A stretch of DNA of 23,522 nt from NCBI GenBank assembly GCA_004562915.1, contig SFQZ01000047.1, forward strand, positions 1 through 23,522, written 5' to 3'. The stretch is from a bacterium. Its GTDB lineage: Bacteria > Bacillota_A > Clostridia > Lachnospirales > Lachnospiraceae. The translations under genes and the position numbers were made by a program. The notes beneath the pieces are model-generated. The model searched no databases. It worked only from the letters and a program-made list of their open reading frames with translations, and was not told the origin of the DNA. Below, piece by piece: positions 1 through 7,435 of this stretch; within the stretch, counting starts at the first letter, position 1; each line of letters begins with the position of its first letter.

Positions 1-696
1 AAGGCTTGCATTCCTTACAGTCAGTGAAGATTTTGGTAAAAATACAATCCGTCCGTCATTCTTCCCTGTTATCTGAACGTTTGAAGAAATAACGATATTT
101 TTCTGCGGCATAGCTGTTTCGCCTGATAAAATTACGTTTACAAACCTGTTTTCATTTATAAACGGAAGCAGCTGCTCAAAAGACGTATACGGCCGCTCCT
201 TAGTTCCGTCGGCAAACTCACCGGCAGACGATTTTGAATCGACGTAATAATTGCACGTATCAATGACAACATTATATTCAGTAACGGCACTCCTGTTCCT
301 GCTGGAATCCTCCGAATACACAGAAACTTTGTAAGCCGCCGCACCGTCATTTGACGGATGAAGAACTATTTTATCAGTATCAAGCTTCTTGAAATTTTCT
401 TTCTGAAAGGCAAAAAGAACGTCGGCAGAAACATCAGCTGAATCAACGACAACAGGCCCTGTAACGGAAGCATATACATCAGTTCCCGGAAGTGACTGAA
501 TTCCAAGAGTTACAAGGCGGCGCGAAAAATTGTTTCTTGCGGAAGACGCAATCACCGGCTTCTGCGGAACACGCTTGTTCACGGAAAACGGAATTACTTC
601 GATTCCTCTTTTCTCTGCAGCATCCATAAATTTGAACATATATTTTTCTGGACCACCAGCCACAAAATAGCGGTAGTTTGCCACTATAATCCTCAT
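1..696 (-). CDS. Partial, apparently chimeric ORF: GT4 glycosyltransferase N-terminus joined to a beta-helix-like protein
   Basis: The ORF opens at 696 with ATG behind AAGAGGAGAAAAAGACT, 19 bp after the acyltransferase stop, and stays open to the window edge (232 codons). Residues 1-39 (MRIIVANYRYFVAGGPEKYM and on to VIPFSV) are the typical N-terminus of capsule-locus GT4 glycosyltransferases, including the glycine-rich donor-side loop. From about residue 40 nothing resembles a glycosyltransferase. The rest is Ser/Thr/Val-rich, with a segment like the start of DUF1565 or right-handed beta-helix surface proteins (YYVDSKSSAGEFADGTKERP) and repeated beta-strand patterns. I infer an assembly chimera, or less likely a real recombination, near 575-590. 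The second part might come from a Treponema-like surface protein, but this is only a resemblance. No complete enzyme is encoded here. Confidence 0.6.
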   Translation of the reverse strand, partial: MRIIVANYRYFVAGGPEKYMFKFMDAAEKRGIEVIPFSVNKRVPQKPVIASSARNNFSRRLVTLGIQSLPGTDVYASVTGPVVVDSADVSADVLFAFQKENFKKLDTDKIVLHPSNDGAAAYKVSVYSEDSSRNRSAVTEYNVVIDTCNYYVDSKSSAGEFADGTKERPYTSFEQLLPFINENRFVNVILSGETAMPQKNIVISSNVQITGKNDGRIVFLPKSSLTVRNASL

Positions 697-715
697 AGTC
701 TTTTTCTCCTCTTAT

Positions 716-1757
716 TCACACAAAACTTTTTCGCTTTATTTTACTCTCAACTATGCGGTATAAAAGAATACCTATAACCAGTAAAATTACTACCAACATA
801 TATGTAATCAAAAATCCGCTAGTTGTATTTCCAAACAATTCCGGGACACGTAGTTTATCTACAATTCTAAATACCACCATGTGCGCCAAATACATTTCCA
901 TACTTATTCCACTGATAAAATTTGTAAATCTATTGCTTAACAATGGAGTTTTCTCGCACAATGCAACGCACACACATGCAGAATATAGCAATATTGTTTT
1001 TGGAACAATTATATCAATTAATCCAATCTGATCTGGTGTTAATAAATATGTCACAATCAAAACTGCACAAATGGTAAAAAAAAGGATTTTATGTTTACTC
1101 ACAATCTCTGATATTTCATTTCTACATAGATAAATTAATCCACCACATATAAAATACGGGAGACAAAATAAAAAAGAATGTCTCATCGTGAAGTTCTCCA
1201 CTACGAACGGTGACACCATAAAATATGTTTGGCACATATACGTGATTCCCAATGATACCAATAGTGTAATTACAGCTCTCCGCTTATTATCCAACAAAAA
1301 AACCACGAAGGGAAAAATTACATAAAACGCAAATATTGCGCCCAAGGTCCATGCCACACCAATTGTGCTCAACGAATTATTCGGTAAAAATCCAAATAGC
1401 ATGGTCATTTCCATGCAACCTTCAAATATAGTCTGCCACTTGAAGTCGATCACACAATTCAGAATGATCAGCAATGCAAAGAACGGAACTACCTTTTGAT
1501 AACGTCTTAAATAGAATTTATTCAGATTAAATGTTCCACTCTTCAGCTTTTGATAGTAGCCATTACACATTCCGAAACCACTGATTATCATAAACAGATA
1601 CACCAAATAGTCAAATGATGCTAAAATCCTATTAGAGAGTAACCCCCCCCCCGATGATAAAATCAGTATTTGCTTTTACGTGCCATGCAATAATCGCTAA
1701 ACACCCAAATGTTCTAAGTGCATCAATGTTTTTATATTTCTTTATTTCAATGCTCAT
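716..1757 (-). pseudogene. Membrane acyltransferase (acyltransferase 3 family), off-frame at a poly-G tract
   Basis: Acyltransferase 3 proteins are multi-span membrane enzymes that usually O-acetylate surface polysaccharide. The start at 1757 overlaps the stop of the upstream glycosyltransferase as ATGA. It reads MSIEIKKYKNIDALRTFGCL then AIIAWHVKAN, the family N-terminus with its catalytic-type His, then hits a run of ten G (C on +, 1643-1652) and stops after VTL. Removing one G restores reading into LLSNRILASFDYLVYLFMII and the remaining 296-codon frame, giving 346 residues with about nine hydrophobic segments. Eleven G also ends in a stop. The gene is therefore OFF with ten G and ON with nine. 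Either slipped-strand phase variation or a homopolymer sequencing error could explain this. The place at the end of the capsule operon fits decoration of the capsule. Confidence 0.82.
1643..1652. repeat. Poly-C/poly-G homopolymer (10 bp) inside the acyltransferase gene
   Basis: Ten consecutive C on the + strand (G in the coding strand) lie about 35 codons into the acyltransferase gene. Nine would keep the gene open; ten or eleven lead to a stop within a few codons. G/C tracts of this length in surface-polysaccharide genes are a classic slippage site for phase variation. They are also a common place for sequencing error. Confidence 0.9.
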
Positions 1758-2968
1758 AGTGATTTCTCCATAAACACGTCTTTATACTGTCCACAAATCT
1801 TTTCCCACGTGTACTCTTCAGCAACACGTTTCTTAGCCTTTTCACCTAGTTCCTTTATTTCCTCTAAGCTCATCTGATCCGCCTTATCAATCAAATTTGC
1901 AAGATTATCAGGTTTCCGGCTCCAATATAAAGCACAGTCTTCAGCAACTTCTTTATTGAAGCCAACATCTACCAGCAGATTTAAATCCGTACTTCCAAGA
2001 GCCTCAATAAGTGATGGATTTGTTCCTCCAACGGTATGGCCGTGGAAGTAGGCATAAGCGTTCTCTCGAATTTTCTTCAACAGTTCCTGATCATAAACTG
2101 TACCGACAAACTTGATTCTCTTATCACTCTTAAAGTGCAGCTTTTCTTCCAGTTCATTTAAGAACTTATCATTTACATTCGTGATGAGAGCAAAGTCTTT
2201 ATCCGTCTTACTTTTCATGAACTCACGGATCATAACCTCAAAAGAATTCTCCGGTACGAACCGTCCAACCACAAGATAGTATTCCTTTTTCTTTAACCCC
2301 TTCTCCTTATACCAACTCACGAGTTTTACATCATCGTCAGCCAATTTGCTAGGTATCAGATCAGCGCCATACGCTATAAATGTAGTCTTTGGGTTTCTTC
2401 CTCCGATTCCTTTGCCGTCATACTCTTCATGTATGTACTTCTCAATATTGATTGAATCGCAGATATCGAGATCTGACCACTTCACCATCATCTGCTCAGA
2501 AATCTTCCAATATTTTCTTACCGGAGCAGACCATTTAGCTCTTTTCCATTCATGACCGTCTGGATTCAGATAAACCAAACCACCAAGCTTGTGGATTTCC
2601 TTATAGAAATGCTTCATAAATGGGCCAATTCTACAAGCCATGATATAAACAATTGGATGCTCTATTCCTTCTTCTTTTATTATCTCTATACTCTTCTTCA
2701 AGGCAGCACAGTCATAATAAATAGCCTGAGCAGGACCAAGCTTTTCAGGAATCTTGACCTGAAAACAGTCAGCGTTATGATATGTATATCTACCATCAAC
2801 CACCTTCACACCATCAGGAACGGATGCCCCCTGACCATTAGCCTTTACCGCAACATGGTATTTGATGTCTAGATTAGACTGGTGATATTCAGTTAACTTA
2901 TTAATAAATGTCTCATATCCGCCGTAAGCACCCAGTGATTTGGCACCTACCAAAAATACATGTTGCAT
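1754..2968 (-). CDS. DUF1972 / GT4 glycosyltransferase (Cps2T/WchF rhamnosyltransferase-like)
   Basis: 404 residues, complete. The N-terminus (VFLVGAKSLGAYGGYETFIN) is the glycine-rich DUF1972 signature of capsule glycosyltransferases such as pneumococcal Cps2T/WchF, which add rhamnose beta-1,4 to the initiating glucose on the lipid carrier. The C-terminal Rossmann half shows the donor-binding region VGRFVPENSFEVMIREFMKS and an NPSLIEALGS segment that matches the GT4 E-x7-E area. It should act on the cytoplasmic face of the membrane, on undecaprenyl-linked acceptor. The start follows GAGGGAAG, 6 bp after the ugd stop, and the stop overlaps the acyltransferase start, so it is translationally coupled. 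Rhamnose specificity is only a family guess: no dTDP-rhamnose genes are in the window. Confidence 0.85.
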   Translation of the reverse strand: MQHVFLVGAKSLGAYGGYETFINKLTEYHQSNLDIKYHVAVKANGQGASVPDGVKVVDGRYTYHNADCFQVKIPEKLGPAQAIYYDCAALKKSIEIIKEEGIEHPIVYIMACRIGPFMKHFYKEIHKLGGLVYLNPDGHEWKRAKWSAPVRKYWKISEQMMVKWSDLDICDSINIEKYIHEEYDGKGIGGRNPKTTFIAYGADLIPSKLADDDVKLVSWYKEKGLKKKEYYLVVGRFVPENSFEVMIREFMKSKTDKDFALITNVNDKFLNELEEKLHFKSDKRIKFVGTVYDQELLKKIRENAYAYFHGHTVGGTNPSLIEALGSTDLNLLVDVGFNKEVAEDCALYWSRKPDNLANLIDKADQMSLEEIKELGEKAKKRVAEEYTWEKICGQYKDVFMEKSL

Positions 2969-2974
2969 CTTCCC

Positions 2975-4207
2975 TCAATCCCTCTTAAAAATATCTCTCG
3001 TGTATACTTTATCTTTCACATCATCCAGACAGCTATCATACCTATTAGCGATAATTGCTTGACTCATTTCCTTAAACTTCTCCAGGTCGTTTACTACCTT
3101 ACTTCCAAAAAACTTCTCTCCATCTTTCAGGGTCGGCTCATACACAATAACCGTTGCGCCCTTCGCCTTAATACGCTTCATAACACCTTGGATTGAGCTT
3201 TGACGGAAGTTGTCACTATTAGACTTCATGGTGAGTCTATATACACCAACCACTACGTCCTTTTCTTTATCTTCACTCCACTCATCATTAGCTTCGTATC
3301 CACCAGCAATTTCCAGAACACGATCTGCGATATAATCTTTTCTTGTTCTATTACTTTCCACGATGGCTTCAATGAGGTTTTCAGGTACGTCTTTGAAATT
3401 AGCCAAAAGCTGCTTTGTATCCTTTGGTAAGCAATAACCACCATACCCAAAGGATGGGTTGTTATAATGAGTACCGATTCTTGGGTCTAAACAGACTCCG
3501 TTTATAATTTCCTCTGTCTTGAGGCCCTTACTCTCTGCATACGTATCAAGTTCATTGAAGTAACTAACTCGGAGTGCAAGATAAGTATTAGCAAAAAGCT
3601 TAACTGCTTCTGCTTCTGTAAAGCCCATAAACAGGGTTGGGATGTTCTCTTTAATCGCACCTTCCTGCAATAATCCTGCAAACACTTCTGCCTTTGCTCT
3701 ACTATCCTCATCACATCCAACGATGATACGGGAAGGATAGAGGTTATCGTAGAGTGCTTTACTTTCCCTTAAGAACTCTGGGCTAAACAATATGTTTTTT
3801 GTGTTATATTTTTTTCTAACACTTTCTGTGTACCCAACCGGGATGGTGCTCTTAATAACCATTGTGGCAGAAGGATTAACCTTCAACACCAACTCGATTA
3901 CTGCCTCAACAGCAGATGTATCAAAAAAATTCTTTTTGGAATCGTAGTTAGTTGGAGCAGCAATAACGATGAAGTCAGCGTCTTTATAAGCACTCTCACC
4001 ATCGATAGTTGCAATCAAGTCCAATTCCTTCTCTGCTAAATACTTCTCAATATACTCATCCTGGATTGGGCTCTCTTTTCGATTAATTTTTTCAACCTTC
4101 TCCGGCACAATATCTACTGCCACTACCTTATTATGCTGAGATAACAAGGTTGCAATGGAAAGGCCAACATAGCCAGTACCTGCTACTGCTATCTTCAAAT
4201 CATTCAT
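2975..4207 (-). CDS. ugd: UDP-glucose 6-dehydrogenase
   Basis: 410 residues. The enzyme oxidises UDP-glucose to UDP-glucuronate with two NAD+ in the cytoplasm, feeding uronic acids into the polysaccharide. The Rossmann motif AGTGYVGLS lies at residues 9-17. A VIKSTIPVGYTE segment, an SPEFLRE motif and the catalytic-cysteine loop FGYGGYCLPKDT follow in the usual order, with the C-terminal UDP-binding domain behind. I place the start at MNDLKIAVAG (4207) because GAAAAGAGGAGCAGAAGT precedes it; an in-frame start 14 codons further out would add a charged, unrelated leader. It is 44 bp downstream of the epimerase, and the two form a UDP-Glc to UDP-GlcA to UDP-GalA route. No truncation is seen. Confidence 0.95.
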   Translation of the reverse strand: MNDLKIAVAGTGYVGLSIATLLSQHNKVVAVDIVPEKVEKINRKESPIQDEYIEKYLAEKELDLIATIDGESAYKDADFIVIAAPTNYDSKKNFFDTSAVEAVIELVLKVNPSATMVIKSTIPVGYTESVRKKYNTKNILFSPEFLRESKALYDNLYPSRIIVGCDEDSRAKAEVFAGLLQEGAIKENIPTLFMGFTEAEAVKLFANTYLALRVSYFNELDTYAESKGLKTEEIINGVCLDPRIGTHYNNPSFGYGGYCLPKDTKQLLANFKDVPENLIEAIVESNRTRKDYIADRVLEIAGGYEANDEWSEDKEKDVVVGVYRLTMKSNSDNFRQSSIQGVMKRIKAKGATVIVYEPTLKDGEKFFGSKVVNDLEKFKEMSQAIIANRYDSCLDDVKDKVYTRDIFKRD

Positions 4208-4251
4208 ACTTCTGCTCCTCTTTTCCCTGGTGCTACTTCCCTGCACCACTT

Positions 4252-5322
4252 TTATTTCAAATAAAACTCCTTATACCATTCAGCGAAAGCTCTTAAGCCT
4301 TCTCTTATACCGATTTCCGGCTTAAATCCGTAATCCTCTTCCAATGCCCTACTATCCGCATAAGTAACCGGAACATCCCCAGGCTGCATACCAACTAATT
4401 CTCTATGTGATTCAAAATCATAATCAGCAGGCAAGATGCCAGCCCTTACAAGTTCTTCCTGTAATGTACTGATATAATCCAGTAAGTTTTCTGGCGTACC
4501 ACCGCCTATGTTGTAGACAGCATATGGAGGAATTGGTAGTCCATCCTCCCCATTCACCTTTTCTGGCGCACCTTGCATGACACACAGAACACCCTCTACA
4601 ATGTCATCGATATATGTGAAGTCTCTCTTGCAGTTTCCATAATTGAAGATCTTGATACATTCTCCTGCCACTAATTTATTAGTCGCTCCGAAATAGAACA
4701 TATCCGGTCTTCCTGCGGGTCCGTATACAGTGAAGAAACGCAAACCGGTGGATGGGATGTTATAGAGCTTTGAATAGGCATGTGCCATTAACTCATTACT
4801 TTTCTTCGTAGCTGCATAGAGAGAAACAGGATTATCTACCTTATCATCCGTACTGAAAGGAACCTTCTTGTTACCTCCATATACTGAGGAGGAAGAAGCA
4901 TAAACCAGATGCTCTACACCATAGTGGCGGCAAGCTTCCAAAACATTAAAAAAGCCGATAAGATTTGACTCAACATATGAATCAGGATGATCAATTGAAT
5001 AACGTACACCAGCCTGAGCTGCCAGATTCACAACCACTGCTGGCTTGTATTCAGCGAACACACTATCCAGTTTTTCCTTATCAGCCAGATTGCCTTTAAT
5101 GAACACATGCTTAGCAGCACTCATCTCAGCAACCTTTTCTATCTCTTTTAATCTATATTCCTTCAGTTTTGGGTCATAGTAATCGTTCATCATGTCGAAG
5201 GAGATGACTGTTCCAGAATTCATTTCTTTCAACAGTCTCATCACAAGGTTTGCTCCAATAAATCCAGGAGACCCTGTGACTAATATATTTTTTCCATTCA
5301 GCTCTACTTTGGTCTTACTCAT
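4252..5322 (-). CDS. UDP-glucuronate 4-epimerase (extended SDR)
   Basis: 356 residues. The nearest family is the UDP-glucuronate 4-epimerases (LspL/Cap1J type), which interconvert UDP-GlcA and UDP-GalA using bound NAD. The NAD-binding loop reads TGSPGFIG (residues 16-23), where the family more often has GAAGFIG. The expected DMMNDYYDPKLKEYRL segment, NLAAQAGVRYSIDHP, SSSSVYGG, the catalytic YAATK and FFTVYGPAGRPDM all follow. The start is the second ATG (5322): GAGGG directly abuts the first ATG (5328) but sits six bases from the second. It is the first gene after the 2.1-kb island. No convincing promoter was found directly upstream, so transcription may have to come through the island. Confidence 0.92.
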   Translation of the reverse strand: MSKTKVELNGKNILVTGSPGFIGANLVMRLLKEMNSGTVISFDMMNDYYDPKLKEYRLKEIEKVAEMSAAKHVFIKGNLADKEKLDSVFAEYKPAVVVNLAAQAGVRYSIDHPDSYVESNLIGFFNVLEACRHYGVEHLVYASSSSVYGGNKKVPFSTDDKVDNPVSLYAATKKSNELMAHAYSKLYNIPSTGLRFFTVYGPAGRPDMFYFGATNKLVAGECIKIFNYGNCKRDFTYIDDIVEGVLCVMQGAPEKVNGEDGLPIPPYAVYNIGGGTPENLLDYISTLQEELVRAGILPADYDFESHRELVGMQPGDVPVTYADSRALEEDYGFKPEIGIREGLRAFAEWYKEFYLK

Positions 5323-5406
5323 ATTCATCCCTCTTTTTTATCTACTCTGGCCTCTCGGGCTTTTCTTCTACTCCGGCTCATCACCGTTTTTTCTCTCCCC
5401 TTCATT

Positions 5407-5428
5407 CCCATTCACCCAGTGTCCTATA
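5407..5428. repeat. Left 22-bp direct repeat bounding the island
   Basis: The sequence begins CCCATTCACC and ends CAGTGTCCTATA. It matches 7531-7552 in 20 of 22 positions, differing only as CC versus GG in the middle, in the same orientation. The two copies bracket the pyrimidine-rich DNA and both unknown ORFs, 2.1 kb apart. They may be recombination or insertion boundaries; no integrase or transposase lies between them. Confidence 0.7.
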
Positions 5429-5674
5429 CCCTTATCCTTACTCCCCTTTTAAACTTCCTAATCAAAGCCAATCTTTCGGTGCTGGTATTAGTGAAAGTGG
5501 TTAGAAATAGTACATATAAGGTAGGGTGGGAAGAATGGGGAACCAATTGTCACACTTCTAACCCTGCTTTATTGGTTCTATTCTTTTCAACAACTAAACT
5601 CAACTTCCTATCTTTTCCTCTTTCCTCTACACTTCTTGCATCCTTCAATCCCTATCTGCCGCACTTCTTTTTTC

Positions 5675-5741
5675 CTTATCTCCTACTCCATCAGTGGAGT
5701 CGTGGATTGGTAAAAAGTTGTGTGGTTGATTTGATTTGTGG
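5675..5741 (+). repeat. Hairpin repeat, copy 1
   Basis: CTTATCTCCT leads into the 6-bp stem ACTCCA-TCAG-TGGAGT (5685-5700), then GTGGATTGGTAAAAAG and GTTGTGTGGTTGATTTGATT. Copies 2 and 3 share this order, with only small changes outside the stem. Confidence 0.75.
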
Positions 5742-6000
5742 AATGCTGCTGGTGCAGCGGAATGGTTGATCGGTTGTTCAGTTTAGCTTTTGATTTTTTT
5801 CTTCCTCTTCCCTTATCTTCTTTTCTGCTTTTCTTCTCTCTACCATTAACAAATCCCAACCAAATCTCCCCTTATATAGTGGAGGGTGTGGTTGTACTTT
5901 TGATTTTTTTCTCGGCTTAGTGAGGGGCCTACTTCACTACCCTCTCTCCTAATCTGCTCCACTGTACTCTCTCACTCTTATCTACCTCACTACTATTTCA

Positions 6001-6071
6001 CTTATCTCCCACTCCATCGGTGGAGTGCTGGATAGGTAAATAGGTTGTGTGGTTGATTTTTGATTTTTTTC
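6001..6071 (+). repeat. Hairpin repeat, copy 2
   Basis: Same layout as copy 1: CTTATCTCCC, stem ACTCCA-TCGG-TGGAGT (6011-6026), CTGGATAGGTAAATAGG, GTTGTGTGGTTGATTTTT, and a TTTTGATTTTTTTC tail. The hairpin and downstream T-rich tail resemble a terminator, but a GT-rich stretch of about 30 bases separates them. Termination is therefore uncertain. Confidence 0.75.
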
Positions 6072-6217
6072 TTTTCATTAGGGGAAAACCATCGAAAAAA
6101 TCTCCCATAGAAGATGAGGGGTATTTTCCCTCGTCGCTTCACTACTTTTGCTCTTATCTACTTCACTGCCTTATCTCGCTCACTCCTACTCTTCTTATCT
6201 CCCGCACCTCTATTTTT

Positions 6218-6276
6218 CTTATCTCCACTCCATCAGTGGAGTGCTGGATAGGTAAAAAGGTTGTGCGTTAGATAAG
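6218..6276 (+). repeat. Hairpin repeat, copy 3
   Basis: CTTATCTCC, stem ACTCCA-TCAG-TGGAGT (6227-6242), CTGGATAGGTAAAAAGG, then GTTGTGCGTTAGATAAG. It lies 77 bp before the first island ORF, so it would be in or just upstream of its leader. Confidence 0.75.
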
Positions 6277-6291
6277 TTGAGAAGTTAGTTG

Positions 6292-6320
6292 CTATATATC
6301 CACAGCAGAGTGATATATAG
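6292..6320. promoter_or_regulatory. Perfect 9-bp inverted repeat upstream of island ORF1
   Basis: CTATATATC (6292-6300) and GATATATAG (6312-6320) are exact inverse complements around an 11-base loop. The repeat ends 33 bp before the ATG of the first island ORF. It could be an operator, an mRNA hairpin in the leader, or part of the promoter (TATATA is -10-like). No well-spaced -35 box was found. Confidence 0.55.
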
Positions 6321-6353
6321 AACGACAAACAAAAAAAAGAAAGGAAAAGAAAC

Positions 6354-6944
6354 ATGCACAAAAAAGCTAAAATCACTTACCCAAAACTTAAAGGAATTCC
6401 AGGCGTTCTGACTGCTCAAGGATTCCACAAAGGACGACTTGACTGTGTCGAGGTTTCTGTACTCCACTGCCTTGACGGTATTGCTATCAATGCCTCATCA
6501 AGGGAGGTGTTCCACAGAAGGAGACTCACCCTTCCTTCTTCCCCTTCCACTCTATCTTCTACTATCTCTACTTCTTCCTCTTCACTTCACTCTTCCACTT
6601 CTACTCTTAACTCCCCATCAAACAACTCCTCCACAAAAGAGGAGAAAAAAGAAAAGAGCAGAACACAAGAGAAGATAGACAAAACAGAAGAAGGAAAGAA
6701 AAACAAAACAGAAGAAGAAACCAAAACACAAAACAATAGAACGAAGAAGATAGAAATCCTCCTAAGAGATGCGTTTGGCACCTTTAAGGGTGAAGTCCCA
6801 TACTACTCAGCCAGATTATTAAGTATTCCGGAGGTGGTAGCCCCACCGCACCCTGAACTAGAAACCGCATATGAAAACATGTGCGAGGAAAGACGGAAAG
6901 AAGAACACGGAGAAGAATGGTTGATAGAAGGAGAAGAAAAATGA
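6354..6944 (+). CDS. Unknown protein with low-complexity middle (island ORF1)
   Basis: 196 residues; no family recognised. The start follows AAAGGAAAAGAAAC. Residues 1-56 have ordinary composition (MHKKAKITYPKLKGIPGVLT, then HKGRLDCVEVSVLHCLDGIA). Residues about 60-90 are almost only Ser, Thr, Leu and Pro from a pyrimidine run, and about 92-130 are mostly Lys, Glu and Thr from a purine run. Residues 131-196 become ordinary again (KIEILLRDAFGTFKGEVPYY), ending acidic and charged. This suggests two conserved ends separated by an expandable, disordered linker. The stop overlaps ORF2 as ATGA, so the two are probably translated together. It runs against the capsule operon. No signal peptide or membrane segment is visible. 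Confidence 0.6.
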   Translation: MHKKAKITYPKLKGIPGVLTAQGFHKGRLDCVEVSVLHCLDGIAINASSREVFHRRRLTLPSSPSTLSSTISTSSSSLHSSTSTLNSPSNNSSTKEEKKEKSRTQEKIDKTEEGKKNKTEEETKTQNNRTKKIEILLRDAFGTFKGEVPYYSARLLSIPEVVAPPHPELETAYENMCEERRKEEHGEEWLIEGEEK

Positions 6945-7315
6945 TTGATACATTTTACAACAAGAAAAGAAACTTCCCTGATGCTGAAGAACGCGAGTTT
7001 GATGACCTCTCCCCTATCCCTGCCACCCTTTATAGGGTTGGGGTCTTAAAAAATAATTTTTTAAGAGGAGAGAATGGTGCGATAAGCACAATAAAAGGTA
7101 GACACGGCATCCACCTTACCTGTCGACTGCTTCCTCCTAAAGAAGGAGACGTCGGTGAGGTACGTGCCATCCTCAGTAAGACCAAACGTGAACTGGGCAG
7201 ATTCGTATTAGAACCTGGTTGCCAGTTGGTCTGCTGTGGTAGAACTTATAAGGTTCTTGACTACCGCTTTAACAGCTATCCAAAATACGCTATTCTTCTT
7301 TTGTCTGCTTCCTAA
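6941..7315 (+). CDS. Unknown protein (island ORF2)
   Basis: 124 residues; no family recognised. The start at 6941 is chosen because AGAAGGAGAAG sits just upstream and the ATG overlaps the ORF1 stop (ATGA); an upstream in-frame start would add 20 mostly basic residues read from ORF1 sequence. The protein has mixed composition with probable beta strands: LYRVGVLKNNFLRGENGAIS, KGRHGIHLTCRLLPPKEGDV, FVLEPGCQLVCCGRTYKVLD, YPKYAILLLSAS. It contains a CC pair and ends hydrophobic. There is no membrane anchor. It does not show the low-complexity bias of its surroundings, which supports real coding. It might be a partner of ORF1; the function is unknown. Confidence 0.62.
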   Translation: MIDTFYNKKRNFPDAEEREFDDLSPIPATLYRVGVLKNNFLRGENGAISTIKGRHGIHLTCRLLPPKEGDVGEVRAILSKTKRELGRFVLEPGCQLVCCGRTYKVLDYRFNSYPKYAILLLSAS

Positions 7316-7418
7316 TCTTCTTTTCTTCTTTTCTTCTTTTCTTCTACACTTCTTAATCTTTTTTACTTCTTAATCTTCTTCACTGCTTATCTTCTACACC
7401 TTTTTAAAACTTATCTTC

Positions 7419-7435
7419 CTCTCCACCCTGGAGAG
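7419..7435 (+). repeat. Hairpin related to the island repeats, with changed stem
   Basis: CTCTCCA-CCC-TGGAGAG forms a 7-bp stem directly after CTTATCTTC and before GGTTGATTTG, the same order as copies 1-3. The outer stem bases differ from ACTCCA/TGGAGT on both sides and still pair. This is the pattern expected if the structure is kept. Confidence 0.55.

Larger units (their letters stand above)
5323..6353. other. 1-kb pyrimidine-rich non-coding stretch with hairpin repeats (left part of island)
   Basis: No credible gene. The + strand is mostly C/T runs (TTCTT, CTCTT, CACTTC), interrupted by several copies of a hairpin element at about 5675, 6001 and 6218 and a degenerate one at about 5866. 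The string TTTTGATTTTTTTC occurs three times (5788-5801, 5898-5911, 6058-6071), downstream of such hairpins. An 8-bp inverted repeat (GAACCAAT 5540-5547, ATTGGTTC 5571-5578) lies in the only stretch that is not pyrimidine-rich (5470-5545). Base use is unlike the neighbouring capsule genes, which suggests acquired DNA. Confidence 0.7.

Noticed and set aside
716..1606. Acyltransferase as a complete 296-residue gene from a TTG start
   Set aside because: It would lack the catalytic first span (IIAWH), which is present just upstream in the shifted frame and joined by removing one G.
4208..4249. Longer N-terminus for UDP-glucose dehydrogenase
   Set aside because: The extra 14 residues are charged and unrelated to the family, and the ribosome site lies just before the internal ATG at 4207.
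5192..6271. Several 60-116-codon ORFs in the pyrimidine tracts
   Set aside because: They consist of Phe/Leu/Ser/Pro runs that any C/T-rich stretch yields; no ribosome sites.
5675..6276. CRISPR array
   Set aside because: Repeats are few, imperfect and irregularly spaced (217-326 bp), and no cas genes are near.
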